The notes under the pieces: generated by a model
What the model saw: the letters and a program-made list of their open reading frames with translations, nothing else
Database searches by the model: none
Told to the model about the DNA's origin: nothing
Program-made: the position numbers and the translations under genes
Part shown: piece by piece, positions 1-6,981 of the stretch
Position numbering within the stretch: position 1 is the first letter of the stretch
Layout of the letters: each line of letters starts with the position of its first letter
Assembly (NCBI GenBank): GCA_016793685.1
Contig: JAEULX010000177.1
Location: forward strand, 1 to 8,091
DNA: 8,091 bases
Direction of reading: 5' to 3'
Source: Bradyrhizobiaceae bacterium
GTDB taxonomy: Bacteria > Pseudomonadota > Alphaproteobacteria > Rhizobiales > Xanthobacteraceae

Positions 1-1502
1 CACACATTGGGGAATTTCTCAAAATAGGCCGCCCGGTACTTCCTGCCCTCGGGGTCGTTCCAGAACATGACCGGCATCGAGACGAATGGCTTGGTGCAGA
101 CGAGTTCGCCCTTTTTCCCGCGCACCGGCTGGCCGTCCTCGGAAAAGACGTCGACGGCCATGCCGAGGCCGGGACCCTGGATTTCCCCCTTCCACACCGG
201 CCCGGTGGGATTACCCAGGACGAAGCAGGAGATGATGTCGGTGCCGCCGGAAATCGAGGCGAGATGCACGTCGCCTTTGATCGCGCGATAGACATAGTCG
301 AAGCTTTCGGGCGCGAGCGGCGAGCCGGTCGAGGTGATGAGCTTCAGCGCGGAAAGATCGTGCGTCTTCGCCGGAGCAAGGCCCGCTTTGGCGCAACCGT
401 CGATGTATTTCGCCGACGTGCCGAACACGTTCATCCGCATCTCTTGAGCGAAATTCCACAGCACCGCCGGCGTCGGAGCGAAGGGCGAGCCATCATAAAG
501 AAGAAGCGTTGCCTCGCTCGCGAGCGCCGAGGTAAGCCAATTCCACATCATCCAGCCGAGCGTCGTGAAATAGAAGACGCGTTCGCCGGCGCGAATATCG
601 CATTGGAGCTGATGCTCCTTGAGGAGCTGCAACAAGGTGCCCCCGGCCCCGTGCACGATGCATTTCGGCGCACCGGTGGTGCCCGAGGAATACAGGATAT
701 AGACGGGATGGTTGAACGGGAGGCGCGTATAGGCGATCGGCTGCGGCGCAAAGGGCTTGATGAAGGCATCGAGCGTGACCGCGCGCGGCAGCTCGCGCGC
801 GACCGCTTCGGCCTCGCCGAGATAGGGCAGGATCACCACCGTCGCGGCCGAGGCGAGGTGCGCCACGATCGGCTTGAGCTTGTCGAGGTTGCGCACCGCC
901 TTGCCGTTGTACCAATAGCCGTCGACGGTGATGAACACCTTCGGCTCGATTTGTCCGAAGCGGTCGATCACCCCGCGCTCGCCGAAATCGGGCGAGCAGG
1001 ACGACCAGATCGCGCCCGTCGCGGTGGTCGCCAGCATCGCGGCGATCGCCTCCGGGATATTCGGCAGCATCGCGGCCACCCGGTCGCCGACGCCGACGCC
1101 GGCCGCCTTCAGCGCCTGTTGAAAGCGCGAGGCCAGCGCCTGGAGCTGCGCCCAGGTGAACTCGCTGCTCGCCTTGTCCTCGCCCCTGAATATGAGCGCC
1201 GTGCCATCGTCGGCGCGGCGCAGGAGATTCTCGGCGAAGTTGAGCCTCGCGTCGGGAAAGAACTGGGCGCCCGGCATCTTGTCGGGGTCGGCTACCAGGC
1301 GCTCGCCCTTGTCGCCGATCACGCCGGTGAAGTCCCAGACGAGATCCCAAAACGCGGGCCGCTCGGCGATCGACCATGCATGGAGATCTTGATAGGTCTT
1401 CAGATCGGTTTTATGCCGCCGATTGACCTCCGCCATGAAGCTCATGACCCGGCTTGCGGCGACCCGCTCCGGCGATGGTGTCCACAATGGGGCTTCTGCC
1501 AT
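1..1502 (-). CDS. aacS: Acetoacetyl-CoA synthetase (acetoacetate--CoA ligase), C-terminus cut by window edge
   Basis: This enzyme joins acetoacetate to CoA using ATP (via acetoacetyl-AMP) in the cytoplasm, feeding ketone-body, PHB-derived or leucine-derived acetoacetate into acetyl-CoA metabolism. The frame is open from the ATG at 1502 to the left edge: 500 residues of a family usually near 650. An ACS-type N-terminal segment (about residues 37-95, with FFPDARLNFAENLL) precedes the adenylation domain. The ANL phosphate-loop motif SSGTTGAPK is at residues 272-280, the TLGWMMWNW segment near 314-322, and the nucleotide-contacting ISGGTD motif at 417-422. It ends in FEKFPNV, just before the HGD typical of the family. 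The missing part is the rest of the hinge and the small C-terminal lid with its catalytic lysine. The start is supported by a strong GGAGGGAGG site. The gene is divergent from the AsmA-family gene. The acetoacetyl rather than acetyl assignment is by overall family resemblance and is confident. Confidence 0.95.
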   Translation of the reverse strand, partial: MAEAPLWTPSPERVAASRVMSFMAEVNRRHKTDLKTYQDLHAWSIAERPAFWDLVWDFTGVIGDKGERLVADPDKMPGAQFFPDARLNFAENLLRRADDGTALIFRGEDKASSEFTWAQLQALASRFQQALKAAGVGVGDRVAAMLPNIPEAIAAMLATTATGAIWSSCSPDFGERGVIDRFGQIEPKVFITVDGYWYNGKAVRNLDKLKPIVAHLASAATVVILPYLGEAEAVARELPRAVTLDAFIKPFAPQPIAYTRLPFNHPVYILYSSGTTGAPKCIVHGAGGTLLQLLKEHQLQCDIRAGERVFYFTTLGWMMWNWLTSALASEATLLLYDGSPFAPTPAVLWNFAQEMRMNVFGTSAKYIDGCAKAGLAPAKTHDLSALKLITSTGSPLAPESFDYVYRAIKGDVHLASISGGTDIISCFVLGNPTGPVWKGEIQGPGLGMAVDVFSEDGQPVRGKKGELVCTKPFVSMPVMFWNDPEGRKYRAAYFEKFPNV

Positions 1503-1506
1503 AATG

Positions 1507-1515
1507 CCTCCCTCC
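1507..1515 (-). promoter_or_regulatory. Ribosome binding site of aacS
   Basis: On the minus strand the sequence reads GGAGGGAGG, then CATT, then ATG. The GGAGG core at 1511-1515 sits about 8 bases from the start codon, near the ideal distance. This fixes the aacS start at 1502; no competing in-frame start with a comparable site was seen. Confidence 0.7.
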
Positions 1516-1603
1516 AGCAATCGCCGCGCAATAGCATTTTGAACGATTTAGCACCACACGCGCTGCCTGCACCGGCGCGCTTTCCGGCCACGAAAGCGTC
1601 ACA

Positions 1604-1628
1604 GAGGGCGCGCAAGTTCCGCGCCCTC
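1604..1628. repeat. Perfect 9-bp inverted repeat between divergent aacS and AsmA-family genes
   Basis: GAGGGCGCG (1604-1612) and CGCGCCCTC (1620-1628) are perfect reverse complements around a 7-base spacer CAAGTTC. Two further pairs (1601-1602 with 1630-1631) follow one mismatch. It lies 46 bases upstream of the AsmA-family GTG and about 100 bases upstream of the aacS ATG. There is no T-run on either side, so it is not a textbook intrinsic terminator. It could be an operator for a dimeric regulator of one or both genes, or a hairpin in the 5' leader of the AsmA-family mRNA. The repeat is seen directly; its role is inferred. Confidence 0.5.
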
Positions 1629-1674
1629 AGTTCGAACATAAGATATTCTGGCGCCAGCTGAAACGGACCATAGC

Positions 1675-3666
1675 GTGAGCGCTCCCACCGGATTCAAACG
1701 GCTTGGAATCGCCGTCGGGGCCCTCCTCGGCGCGGCGCTGATTCTGCTGGTGGCCGTCTCCTACCTCGTGTCGGCCGAGGCGGCGCGCGACGCCGTGACG
1801 GCGGAGATCAAGGCGGCGACCGGATTTGAGCCCACGGTGCGCGGCCCGGTTTTGCTGTCGCTGTTCCCTTCTCCGCAAGTATCGCTCCGCGATGTCGCGC
1901 TGGGGGAGGCGGGCGTTCGCGATTCGCCGCTGACGGTTGAGCGCATCGTTGCCCACGTTCGCTGGCTGCCGCTGCTGGCGGGGCGCTTCGAAATTGCCGA
2001 TGTCGCCCTCGATCATCCGCGCATCACGCTCAGTATCGACCGGGAAGGCCGCTCCAATTGGTCTCCGCTGATCGATACGCTGGCGCGCACGGTTCGCACC
2101 GGCGGCGAAGCCGGCGCGAAGACCTTGTCGTTCTCGGAAATTCACATCGGCAACGGCGTCGTCCAGATCGAGGATGCCGCGCACGGCCGCACCGAGACGC
2201 TGGAAAAGGTCGAACTGTCGCTTGCCTGGCCCTTGATCGCCAAGCGTTTCGCGGCGACCGGGCACGTGTCCTGGCGCGACGAACCGCTCGACATCGGGCT
2301 TACCATCGCCGACTTGCCGGCCGCGCTCGCCGGCGACGTGTCCGGGCTCAAGCTGCGCGTTGCCGGGACGCAGGTGAAACTCGCTTTCGACGGGTCGATA
2401 AGCTACCTCCCGAGCGTCAAAGTCGACGGTACGATCGCCGCCGATACGGTTTCGCTGCGCAACGCCTTGCGTTGGGTGTCCGGCCATTCACTGCCGGGAA
2501 AAGGGTTTGGGCGCTTGTCGCTCAAAGCGCGCGCCGCTGCGGTCGGTGGGACGGTATCGCTGTCGAACCTCAACATCGAACTCGACGGCAACGTCGCCGA
2601 GGGCGTTCTCAGCTACAGCACACGCGGAAGGCGGGCACTGCAGGGGACGCTCGCCGTCGATACGCTCAATCTCACGCCCTATACGTCGGCGGTGCACCTG
2701 CTCGCCTCCGGCGCCCGCGTGTGGGATCGCAAGCAGATCACGCTCGACTGGTTCGACGCGGTCGATCTCGACCTGCGCGTTTCGGCGGCGCGCGTTGTCG
2801 CGGGCCACAGCCGGCTCGGGCGCACGGCCGTAGCCGCAACCCTGCGCAATGACCAGTTGACCGTCACCGTCGGCGAATCGCAGGGCTTCAACGGCTTGAT
2901 CAACGGCTCGGTGGCGATCGCCAAGACGAACACCGGCGCGCAGCTGCGCTCGCAGGTGCGGCTCACCAATGTCGATCTCGACACCAGTCTCACCGAATTG
3001 TTCGGCTTCCACCGCCTCGAAGGCAAGGGCGATCTATCGCTGGAACTCGACGCGGAAGGACGCAGCGTGTTCGCGCTCGCCCGCACGATGAACGGCACCG
3101 TGACCCTGGCTGCGAACCAGGGCGCGCTCACGGGCTTCGACGTCGAGCAGCTTCTCCGCCGGCTGGAACGGCGACCGCTCGCCGGCAGCGCCGATTTCCG
3201 CAGCGGCCGCACGGCTTTCGAACAGCTCGCGATCGCGTTGCGAATCTCTGATGGTACGGCGAACCTGGAGGAAGGGCGTTTTATCGGGGCCAATGTGCGC
3301 CTCGCCCTCAACGGCCGTGCCTCCATTCCGGCGCGCGAACTGGACCTCAGCGGCACCGCAAGCCTGCTGAAGGACAGCGCGGCGCCGCCCACGTTCGAAC
3401 TGCCGTTCTTCGTGCAGGGAAGCTGGGACGATCCGATCATGCTGCCGGACACCCAGGCGTTGATCCGTCGTTCGGGCGCCGCCGCGCCGCTGCTGGACGC
3501 GGTCATGGATCAGCGGGCGCGCGAGGGGGTGCGGTCGGCGATCGATCGATTGATGGGGGAGCGCACCACGCCGGCGGCGCGCAGCGATGCCGCAATACCG
3601 ATTCCGAGCGAGCCGCCTCCGCCCTCCGAGCGCGACGTCTCCAACCAGACGCCGCCGTCGCGCTGA
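1675..3666 (+). CDS. AsmA family protein, inner-membrane anchored
   Basis: This 663-residue protein has the AsmA-family layout. A short basic N-terminus is followed by one membrane segment (about residues 11-33, IAVGALLGAALILLVAVSYLV). Next comes the AsmA N-terminal region with its signature around residues 45-75 (TGFEPTVRGPVLLSLFPSP, then SLRDVALGEAG), and a long beta-rich periplasmic body. The AsmA C-terminal domain starts near residue 443 (FHRLEGKGDLSLELDAEG) and includes MNGTVTLAANQGALTGFDV. A proline-rich tail follows from about 640. E. coli AsmA is 617 residues, so the protein looks complete. Family members related to TamB and YhdP are linked to outer-membrane assembly and are proposed to move lipid between the two membranes; that role is inferred here. 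The start is a GTG: the next in-frame codons upstream reach a TAA at 1639 with no ATG, and the only ribosome-site-like bases are a weak CGGA. A cytoplasmic partner is not evident nearby. The paralogue type within the family is unresolved. Confidence 0.9.
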   Translation: MSAPTGFKRLGIAVGALLGAALILLVAVSYLVSAEAARDAVTAEIKAATGFEPTVRGPVLLSLFPSPQVSLRDVALGEAGVRDSPLTVERIVAHVRWLPLLAGRFEIADVALDHPRITLSIDREGRSNWSPLIDTLARTVRTGGEAGAKTLSFSEIHIGNGVVQIEDAAHGRTETLEKVELSLAWPLIAKRFAATGHVSWRDEPLDIGLTIADLPAALAGDVSGLKLRVAGTQVKLAFDGSISYLPSVKVDGTIAADTVSLRNALRWVSGHSLPGKGFGRLSLKARAAAVGGTVSLSNLNIELDGNVAEGVLSYSTRGRRALQGTLAVDTLNLTPYTSAVHLLASGARVWDRKQITLDWFDAVDLDLRVSAARVVAGHSRLGRTAVAATLRNDQLTVTVGESQGFNGLINGSVAIAKTNTGAQLRSQVRLTNVDLDTSLTELFGFHRLEGKGDLSLELDAEGRSVFALARTMNGTVTLAANQGALTGFDVEQLLRRLERRPLAGSADFRSGRTAFEQLAIALRISDGTANLEEGRFIGANVRLALNGRASIPARELDLSGTASLLKDSAAPPTFELPFFVQGSWDDPIMLPDTQALIRRSGAAAPLLDAVMDQRAREGVRSAIDRLMGERTTPAARSDAAIPIPSEPPPPSERDVSNQTPPSR

Positions 3667-3689
3667 GCGATGGCCGCGCTCCCCGCGCC

Positions 3690-3762
3690 GAAACCGGTTC
3701 ACCGTGAAAATGCGACCGCGCGGGATAGGAAAAACGCCTTCCGATCCGATTGGAACGGAAGG
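3690..3762. repeat. Palindrome-rich intergenic element, possible dispersed repeat
   Basis: The AsmA to DUF6460 spacer packs several symmetric elements: the 8-base palindrome AACCGGTT, the near-palindrome TTCAC-C-GTGAA (3698-3708), and a hairpin CCTTCCG/CGGAAGG (3737-3743 with 3756-3762). The interior of that hairpin pairs again as TCC/GGA around GATT. This arrangement, and the sequence after it (TTAGGATCGCATTCTATATT), recall the short intergenic palindromic repeats scattered through Hyphomicrobiales genomes. That resemblance is from memory and needs a genome-wide search. The symmetry itself is visible. Confidence 0.4.
3730..3762 (-). terminator. Terminator-like hairpin with T-run, minus-strand orientation
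   Basis: Read on the minus strand, the 7-bp stem (plus three inner pairs after an A-A mismatch, 4-base loop) is followed by GC and then TTTTT (3734-3730). This is an intrinsic-terminator arrangement for leftward transcripts. The only leftward genes upstream of it are the pot genes ending at 4129, so it could stop read-through that has crossed the DUF6460-like gene antisense. It has no T-run on the plus side, so it is a poor terminator for the AsmA-family gene. It may instead be only part of a palindromic repeat. Confidence 0.3.
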
Positions 3763-3785
3763 GGCTTAGGATCGCATTCTATATT

Positions 3786-4091
3786 ATGATGCGCCCGGCG
3801 AATCAGCCGCACGATCCAGCGCGAGACCGCGGGCGCATGTTGCTAAGGCTTCTGCATACGCTGGTGAAGATCGCCATCGCCGCGCTGATCGTCGGAACGA
3901 TCCTTGCTCATTTCGGCATCACCATCAGCGCGCTCGCCACGGAGCTTGGCGTTTCGTCCGAGCGGTTCGGCGAATTGCTGCACCAGGGAATTGCCTGGGC
4001 GCTGCCCAATCTGGTCCTCGGTCTCGTGGTGATCGTGCCGCTGTGGTTCCTCGTCTACATCCTTCGTCCGCGCGGGCAGGGCAGCGACTGA
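3786..4091 (+). CDS. Small two-helix membrane protein, probable DUF6460 family
   Basis: This 101-residue protein has two predicted membrane segments: about residues 21-41 (TLVKIAIAALIVGTILAHFGI) and 74-92 (NLVLGLVVIVPLWFLVYIL). A short amphipathic stretch lies between them (LGVSSERFGELLHQGIAW). The pattern of a first helix with VG-IL--FGI, a connecting helix, and a final LG-VVIVPLWFL followed by basic residues matches what I know of DUF6460, a family of unknown function common in Hyphomicrobiales. The start is uncertain. ATG at 3786 or 3789 gives an NQP-rich N-terminus but no good ribosome site. ATG at 3837 begins right before the first helix (MLLRLLHTLV). A TTG at 3750 falls in the loop of a hairpin and is unlikely. 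It follows the AsmA-family gene by 119 bp on the same strand and converges with potI. The function is unknown; it may be co-transcribed with the AsmA-family gene. Confidence 0.7.
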   Translation: MMRPANQPHDPARDRGRMLLRLLHTLVKIAIAALIVGTILAHFGITISALATELGVSSERFGELLHQGIAWALPNLVLGLVVIVPLWFLVYILRPRGQGSD

Positions 4092-4128
4092 ACGAGCCTG
4101 CGCGGCTTCGCCCGCATTGTCTTTCCGA

Positions 4129-4938
4129 TCAGCAGGCGGAGATTTGCTGCCGTCGCTCGGCGCGGCGGGTCAGGATCGATGCGGCGATGACGACCAGCGC
4201 GATCACAGCGACGAAAATCGTGCACACGGCGTTGATCTCCGGCTTCACCCCAAGGCGCACGTCGGAATAGATGCGGATGGGCAGCGTGGTGGCGCCCGGC
4301 CCGGTGGTGAAGCTTGCGATCACCAAGTCGTCCAGCGAAAGCGAAAAGGCGAGGAGGAACCCGGCCGCGATGGCCGGGGCGATGACCGGGACTGTCACGG
4401 TCAGAAACGTTCGCAGCGGCGGGCAGCCGAGATCCATCGCCGCTTCTTCCAGCGTGCGATCAAATCCGGCAAGGCGCGACTGCACCAGGACTGCGACGAA
4501 GCACAGCGTAAGCGTCGTATGCGCGATGGTGATCGTCAGAAAGCCGCGGTCGAGATTGATGGCGACGAAGAACAGCAGCAAAGAGAGACCGGTGATGACT
4601 TCCGGCATCACCAGCGGCGCATAGATCATCGCGACAAAAGGCAGGCGGCCGCGGAACCGGCCGAGCCGGGACAACGCCAGCGCGGCGAGGGTGCCGAGCA
4701 CGGTCGCGGCCGTCGCCGATGCGAACGCGATCAGCAGCGAATTGGTGGCCGCCTCCCGCAGGGCGCTGTCATCGAGCAGCGCGGCATACCAACGCAACGA
4801 CCAGCCGCCCCAGATCGTGACCAGCCGCGAGGCGTTGAACGAGTAGATCACGAGGATCACGATCGGCAGGTAGAGGAAGGCGATGCCGAGGGCGACCGAC
4901 ACCAGGTTGAACACAGAAAACCGGCGCCCCACGCTCAT
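4129..4938 (-). CDS. potI: ABC transporter permease, polyamine (PotI/PotC) type
   Basis: This is a 269-residue inner-membrane permease, the second of two in the transporter. Hydrophobic segments lie at about 12-33, 66-89, 101-127, 134-153, 185-205 and 237-255, as expected for a six-helix BPD_transp_1 protein. The cytoplasmic EAA loop that docks on the ATPase is at residues 164-178 (LEEAAMDLGCPPLRTF). The segment SLDDLVIASFTTGPGATTLP (201-220) followed by SDVRLGVKPEINA is very characteristic of PotI/PotC proteins. The start codon ATG overlaps the potH stop as ATGA, implying translational coupling. The GAGGAG upstream is only 2 bases from this ATG but 8 bases from the GTG two codons later (4932), so either may be used. 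The longer frame running upstream from here is antisense or out-of-frame to potH and not real. The substrate (putrescine, spermidine or another cation) cannot be read from the permease. Confidence 0.93.
   Translation of the reverse strand: MSVGRRFSVFNLVSVALGIAFLYLPIVILVIYSFNASRLVTIWGGWSLRWYAALLDDSALREAATNSLLIAFASATAATVLGTLAALALSRLGRFRGRLPFVAMIYAPLVMPEVITGLSLLLFFVAINLDRGFLTITIAHTTLTLCFVAVLVQSRLAGFDRTLEEAAMDLGCPPLRTFLTVTVPVIAPAIAAGFLLAFSLSLDDLVIASFTTGPGATTLPIRIYSDVRLGVKPEINAVCTIFVAVIALVVIAASILTRRAERRQQISAC
4420..4434 (-). repeat. 15-base match shared by potI and potH (EAA loop), potI copy
   Basis: The 15 bases here recur exactly at 5214-5228 in potH. On the minus strand both encode D-L-G-C-P, in the EAA loop that contacts the ATPase. 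This is expected from the common ancestry and constraint of the two permeases and is not a mobile or regulatory repeat. Confidence 0.6.
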
Positions 4939-5852
4939 CTCTCCTCGATCTGGCGCGATTGCACGTTCTCGTAAAAAGCGATCGGGACGACCAGCAACAC
5001 CAGCAGCACCACAGCGATCGCGGAGGCGACCGGCCAATCGCGATTGGCGAAGAACTCGGTCCACAGGGTCTGGCCGATCATCAGCGTTTGCGAACTGCCG
5101 AGAAGATCGGGAATGACGAACTCGCCGATGATCGGGATGAAGCAGAGCAGCGCGCCCGCGGCGAGACCCGGCAGCACCAGCGGCAACGTCACGACAAAAA
5201 AGGTTTTCCAGCGCGGGCAGCCGAGATCGGCTGCGGCTTCCAGCAGCGTTTCGTCGAGCTTCTGGAAGTTGGCGTAGAGCGGCAGCACCATGAACGGCAG
5301 ATAGGAATAGATGATGCCGATGTAGACGGCGGTATCGCTCGCCAGCCAGGCGACCGGCTCGTCGATGAGGCCGAGCGCACGCAGTGCGTCGTTGAGAAGG
5401 CCGTCGCGCTGTAGAATGTTGATCCAGGCATAGACGCGGATCAGGAACGACGTCCAAAACGGAAGAATAACCGCGACCAGGAGGATCGCCTGGGTGCGGG
5501 CCGGCGCCCGCGCCATGCCATAGGCGATCGGCAGCCCGATCACGACCAGCGCCAGGGTCGACAGTGCGGCGATCTGCAGGCTCTTGAGATAGGAGAACAG
5601 ATAGATGTCGTCTTGCAGCAAGAGCCCATAGGTCGAAAATGAAAGTTGTCCGAGAAAGGCTTTAAGTCCCTCCCATCCTGCCGCGAGATCGAGCGTCGGC
5701 GTGTAGGGCGGCTGCGCGATCGCGGTCTGCGACAGGCTGATCTTCAGAACGATCAGAAAGGGAACCAGGAAAAACGCGATCAGCCAGAGATAGGGCAGGG
5801 CGGCAATCAGCCAACGTCCCGACAGGCGGTTGCGGGCGGCGCGCGCTTTCAT
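4935..5852 (-). CDS. potH: ABC transporter permease, polyamine (PotH/PotB) type
   Basis: This 305-residue permease pairs with PotI to form the membrane channel. A first helix at about 14-38 follows a basic N-terminus (KARAARNRLSGR). More helices lie near 90-113, 120-142, 173-195, 222-240 and 275-293. PFWTSFLIRVYAWINIL (131-147) is a hallmark of PotB/PotH. The EAA loop is LLEAAADLGCPRWKTFF (203-219), and IPIIGEFVIPDLLGSSQTLMI (239-259) is another PotH-type signature. Length matches the family. The start ATG at 5852 is 7 bases after the potG stop, with a modest GAGAAAG site inside the end of potG. Its stop overlaps the potI start by 4 bases. The three genes are therefore one transcription and translation unit. 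Confidence 0.93.
   Translation of the reverse strand: MKARAARNRLSGRWLIAALPYLWLIAFFLVPFLIVLKISLSQTAIAQPPYTPTLDLAAGWEGLKAFLGQLSFSTYGLLLQDDIYLFSYLKSLQIAALSTLALVVIGLPIAYGMARAPARTQAILLVAVILPFWTSFLIRVYAWINILQRDGLLNDALRALGLIDEPVAWLASDTAVYIGIIYSYLPFMVLPLYANFQKLDETLLEAAADLGCPRWKTFFVVTLPLVLPGLAAGALLCFIPIIGEFVIPDLLGSSQTLMIGQTLWTEFFANRDWPVASAIAVVLLVLLVVPIAFYENVQSRQIEER
4941..4946 (-). promoter_or_regulatory. Ribosome binding site upstream of potI with ambiguous start
   Basis: GAGGAG on the minus strand lies within the last codons of potH. It stands 2 bases before the ATG at 4938 and 8 bases before an in-frame GTG at 4932. Spacing favours the GTG, while the ATGA overlap favours the ATG; the proteins differ by two residues. 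Confidence 0.5.
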
Positions 5853-5859
5853 CGCTTTC

Positions 5860-6981
5860 TCATGCGGTCAGCAACACGGCCGCATCCGGGGCGAAGGAAA
5901 GCCATACCCGGTCTTCCCAACCGATCGGGCGCTCGGCGAGCCTTGTGGCGTTGGTCACCGAAGCTTTCATCGTTGCGCCGTCGTCGAGCCGGACCTTGTA
6001 AACGGAGACGTCGCCGAGATAGCCGATATCGACAACGCGGCCGGATATCGTGTTGAGCGTGTCGGCCGGCGGAGGGGCGAGCGCGAGCTTGAGTTTCTCC
6101 GGCCGTACGGCAAAGGCGGCCGGCGCGCCCGGTCGCGCTTGCGCGCCGTCGCCTGCCCGGAACCGCCGCCCTTGCGCGTCTTCGAGCACGACGCCGTTTG
6201 CGCTCGCAGCCAGCTTTCCCTCGATCAGGTTCACGTCGCCGACGAACTCGGCCACCCAGCGGGAGTTGGGCTGTTCATAAATCTGCTGGGGGGTGTCCAC
6301 TTGCGCGATGTGGCCGCGATTCATGACCGCCATCCGGTGCGCGACCGTCATCGCCTCCTCCTGGTCGTGCGTGACGATCACGAAGGTCGTGCCGAGACGC
6401 GACTGCAGCTCCATCAGCTCGAATTGCGTCTCTTCGCGTAGTTTTCGATCGAGCGCGGCGAGCGGTTCGTCGAGCAGCAGAACTTTCGGACGCTTCGCCA
6501 GCGAGCGGGCGAGCGCGACCCGCTGGCGCTCTCCGCCCGAGAGCTGATGCGGCTTGCGGTCGGCGAGCCCTTCGAGGCGGACGAGCTGCAGCATTTTGCC
6601 GACCTGCTCGGCGATCTCCGCTTTCGGCATCCGGTCCTGCTTGAGGCCGAACGCGATGTTGTTGAATACGCTGAGATGCGGAAACAGCGCATAGCTCTGG
6701 AACATCATATTGACCGGCCGCCGGTAGGGCGGGACGCCGACGATGTCCTCGCCGGCGAGCAGAATGCGGCCTCGGTCGGGCGCCTCGAAACCCGCGAGCA
6801 TGCGTAGCAGCGTCGTCTTGCCGCAACCGGACGGTCCGAGCAGGGCAAAATACTCGCCTTCGTAGATGTCGAGGCTGAGATCCGCGATTGCGACCGTATT
6901 CGCATAGCGCTTGCTCACGGCGTCAAAGCGCACGATGGGCTTGGCGTTCGGATCGGCCCAGGGGGTAAAACCACGTCGCAT
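5860..6981 (-). CDS. potG: ABC transporter ATP-binding protein, polyamine (PotG/PotA) type
   Basis: This 373-residue ATPase powers the PotH/PotI permease pair. E. coli PotG is of similar size. All nucleotide-binding motifs are intact: Walker A GPSGCGKTT (49-57), Q-loop FQSYALFPHLSVF (94-106), signature LSGGERQR (147-154), Walker B VLLLDEP (167-173), D-loop AALD (175-178) and the switch histidine in VTHDQEEAM (203-211). A C-terminal TOBE regulatory domain spans about 285-370 (FAVRPEKLKLA, then DIGYLGDVSVYKV). The N-terminal DPNAKPIVRFDAVSKRY is typical of PotG. The ATG at 6981 has only a weak CGGA nearby; a better AAGGAG at 7011-7016 is 29 bases away, too far to serve it. It is first of three tightly packed genes and follows the glpD-like gene by 86 bp on the same strand. 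No binding-protein gene (potF) sits next to it. Confidence 0.95.
   Translation of the reverse strand: MRRGFTPWADPNAKPIVRFDAVSKRYANTVAIADLSLDIYEGEYFALLGPSGCGKTTLLRMLAGFEAPDRGRILLAGEDIVGVPPYRRPVNMMFQSYALFPHLSVFNNIAFGLKQDRMPKAEIAEQVGKMLQLVRLEGLADRKPHQLSGGERQRVALARSLAKRPKVLLLDEPLAALDRKLREETQFELMELQSRLGTTFVIVTHDQEEAMTVAHRMAVMNRGHIAQVDTPQQIYEQPNSRWVAEFVGDVNLIEGKLAASANGVVLEDAQGRRFRAGDGAQARPGAPAAFAVRPEKLKLALAPPPADTLNTISGRVVDIGYLGDVSVYKVRLDDGATMKASVTNATRLAERPIGWEDRVWLSFAPDAAVLLTA

Noticed and set aside
493..1377. A 294-residue minus-strand open frame
   Set aside because: It lies in another frame inside aacS, whose own frame carries the ANL motifs; the protein is arginine-rich noise.
264..1661. A 465-residue plus-strand open frame
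   Set aside because: It is antisense to the clear aacS frame, arginine-rich and without recognisable domains, which is the usual high-GC shadow of a real gene.
1503..1674. Sigma-70-like -35/-10 promoters for aacS and the AsmA-family gene
   Set aside because: AT-richer stretches exist (around 1530-1550 and 1636-1648), but no pair of boxes with proper spacing was convincing enough to list.
1627..2487. A 286-residue minus-strand open frame
   Set aside because: It is antisense to the AsmA-family gene, low in hydrophobic structure and with no family resemblance.
2058..2852. A 264-residue plus-strand open frame
   Set aside because: It is an alternate frame within the AsmA-family gene, dominated by arginine and alanine.
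2679..3702. Two overlapping minus-strand open frames of 275 and 222 residues
   Set aside because: Both are antisense to the AsmA-family gene with shadow-type composition.
4092..4128. Possible bidirectional terminator in the convergent gap
   Set aside because: The GC-rich stretch near 4100-4115 does not form a continuous stem of useful length, and there is no matching T-run.
4117..4974. A 285-residue plus-strand open frame rich in R, D, E, Q and H
   Set aside because: It is antisense to potI. Membrane-protein genes commonly give such charged antisense frames.
4939..5457. N-terminal extension of potI to make a 442-residue protein
   Set aside because: The extra residues come from reading potH out of frame and have no permease features. 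The family length and the ATGA overlap support the start at 4938.
5830..6441. A 203-residue plus-strand open frame
   Set aside because: It is antisense to potG, which has all ABC ATPase motifs in its own frame.
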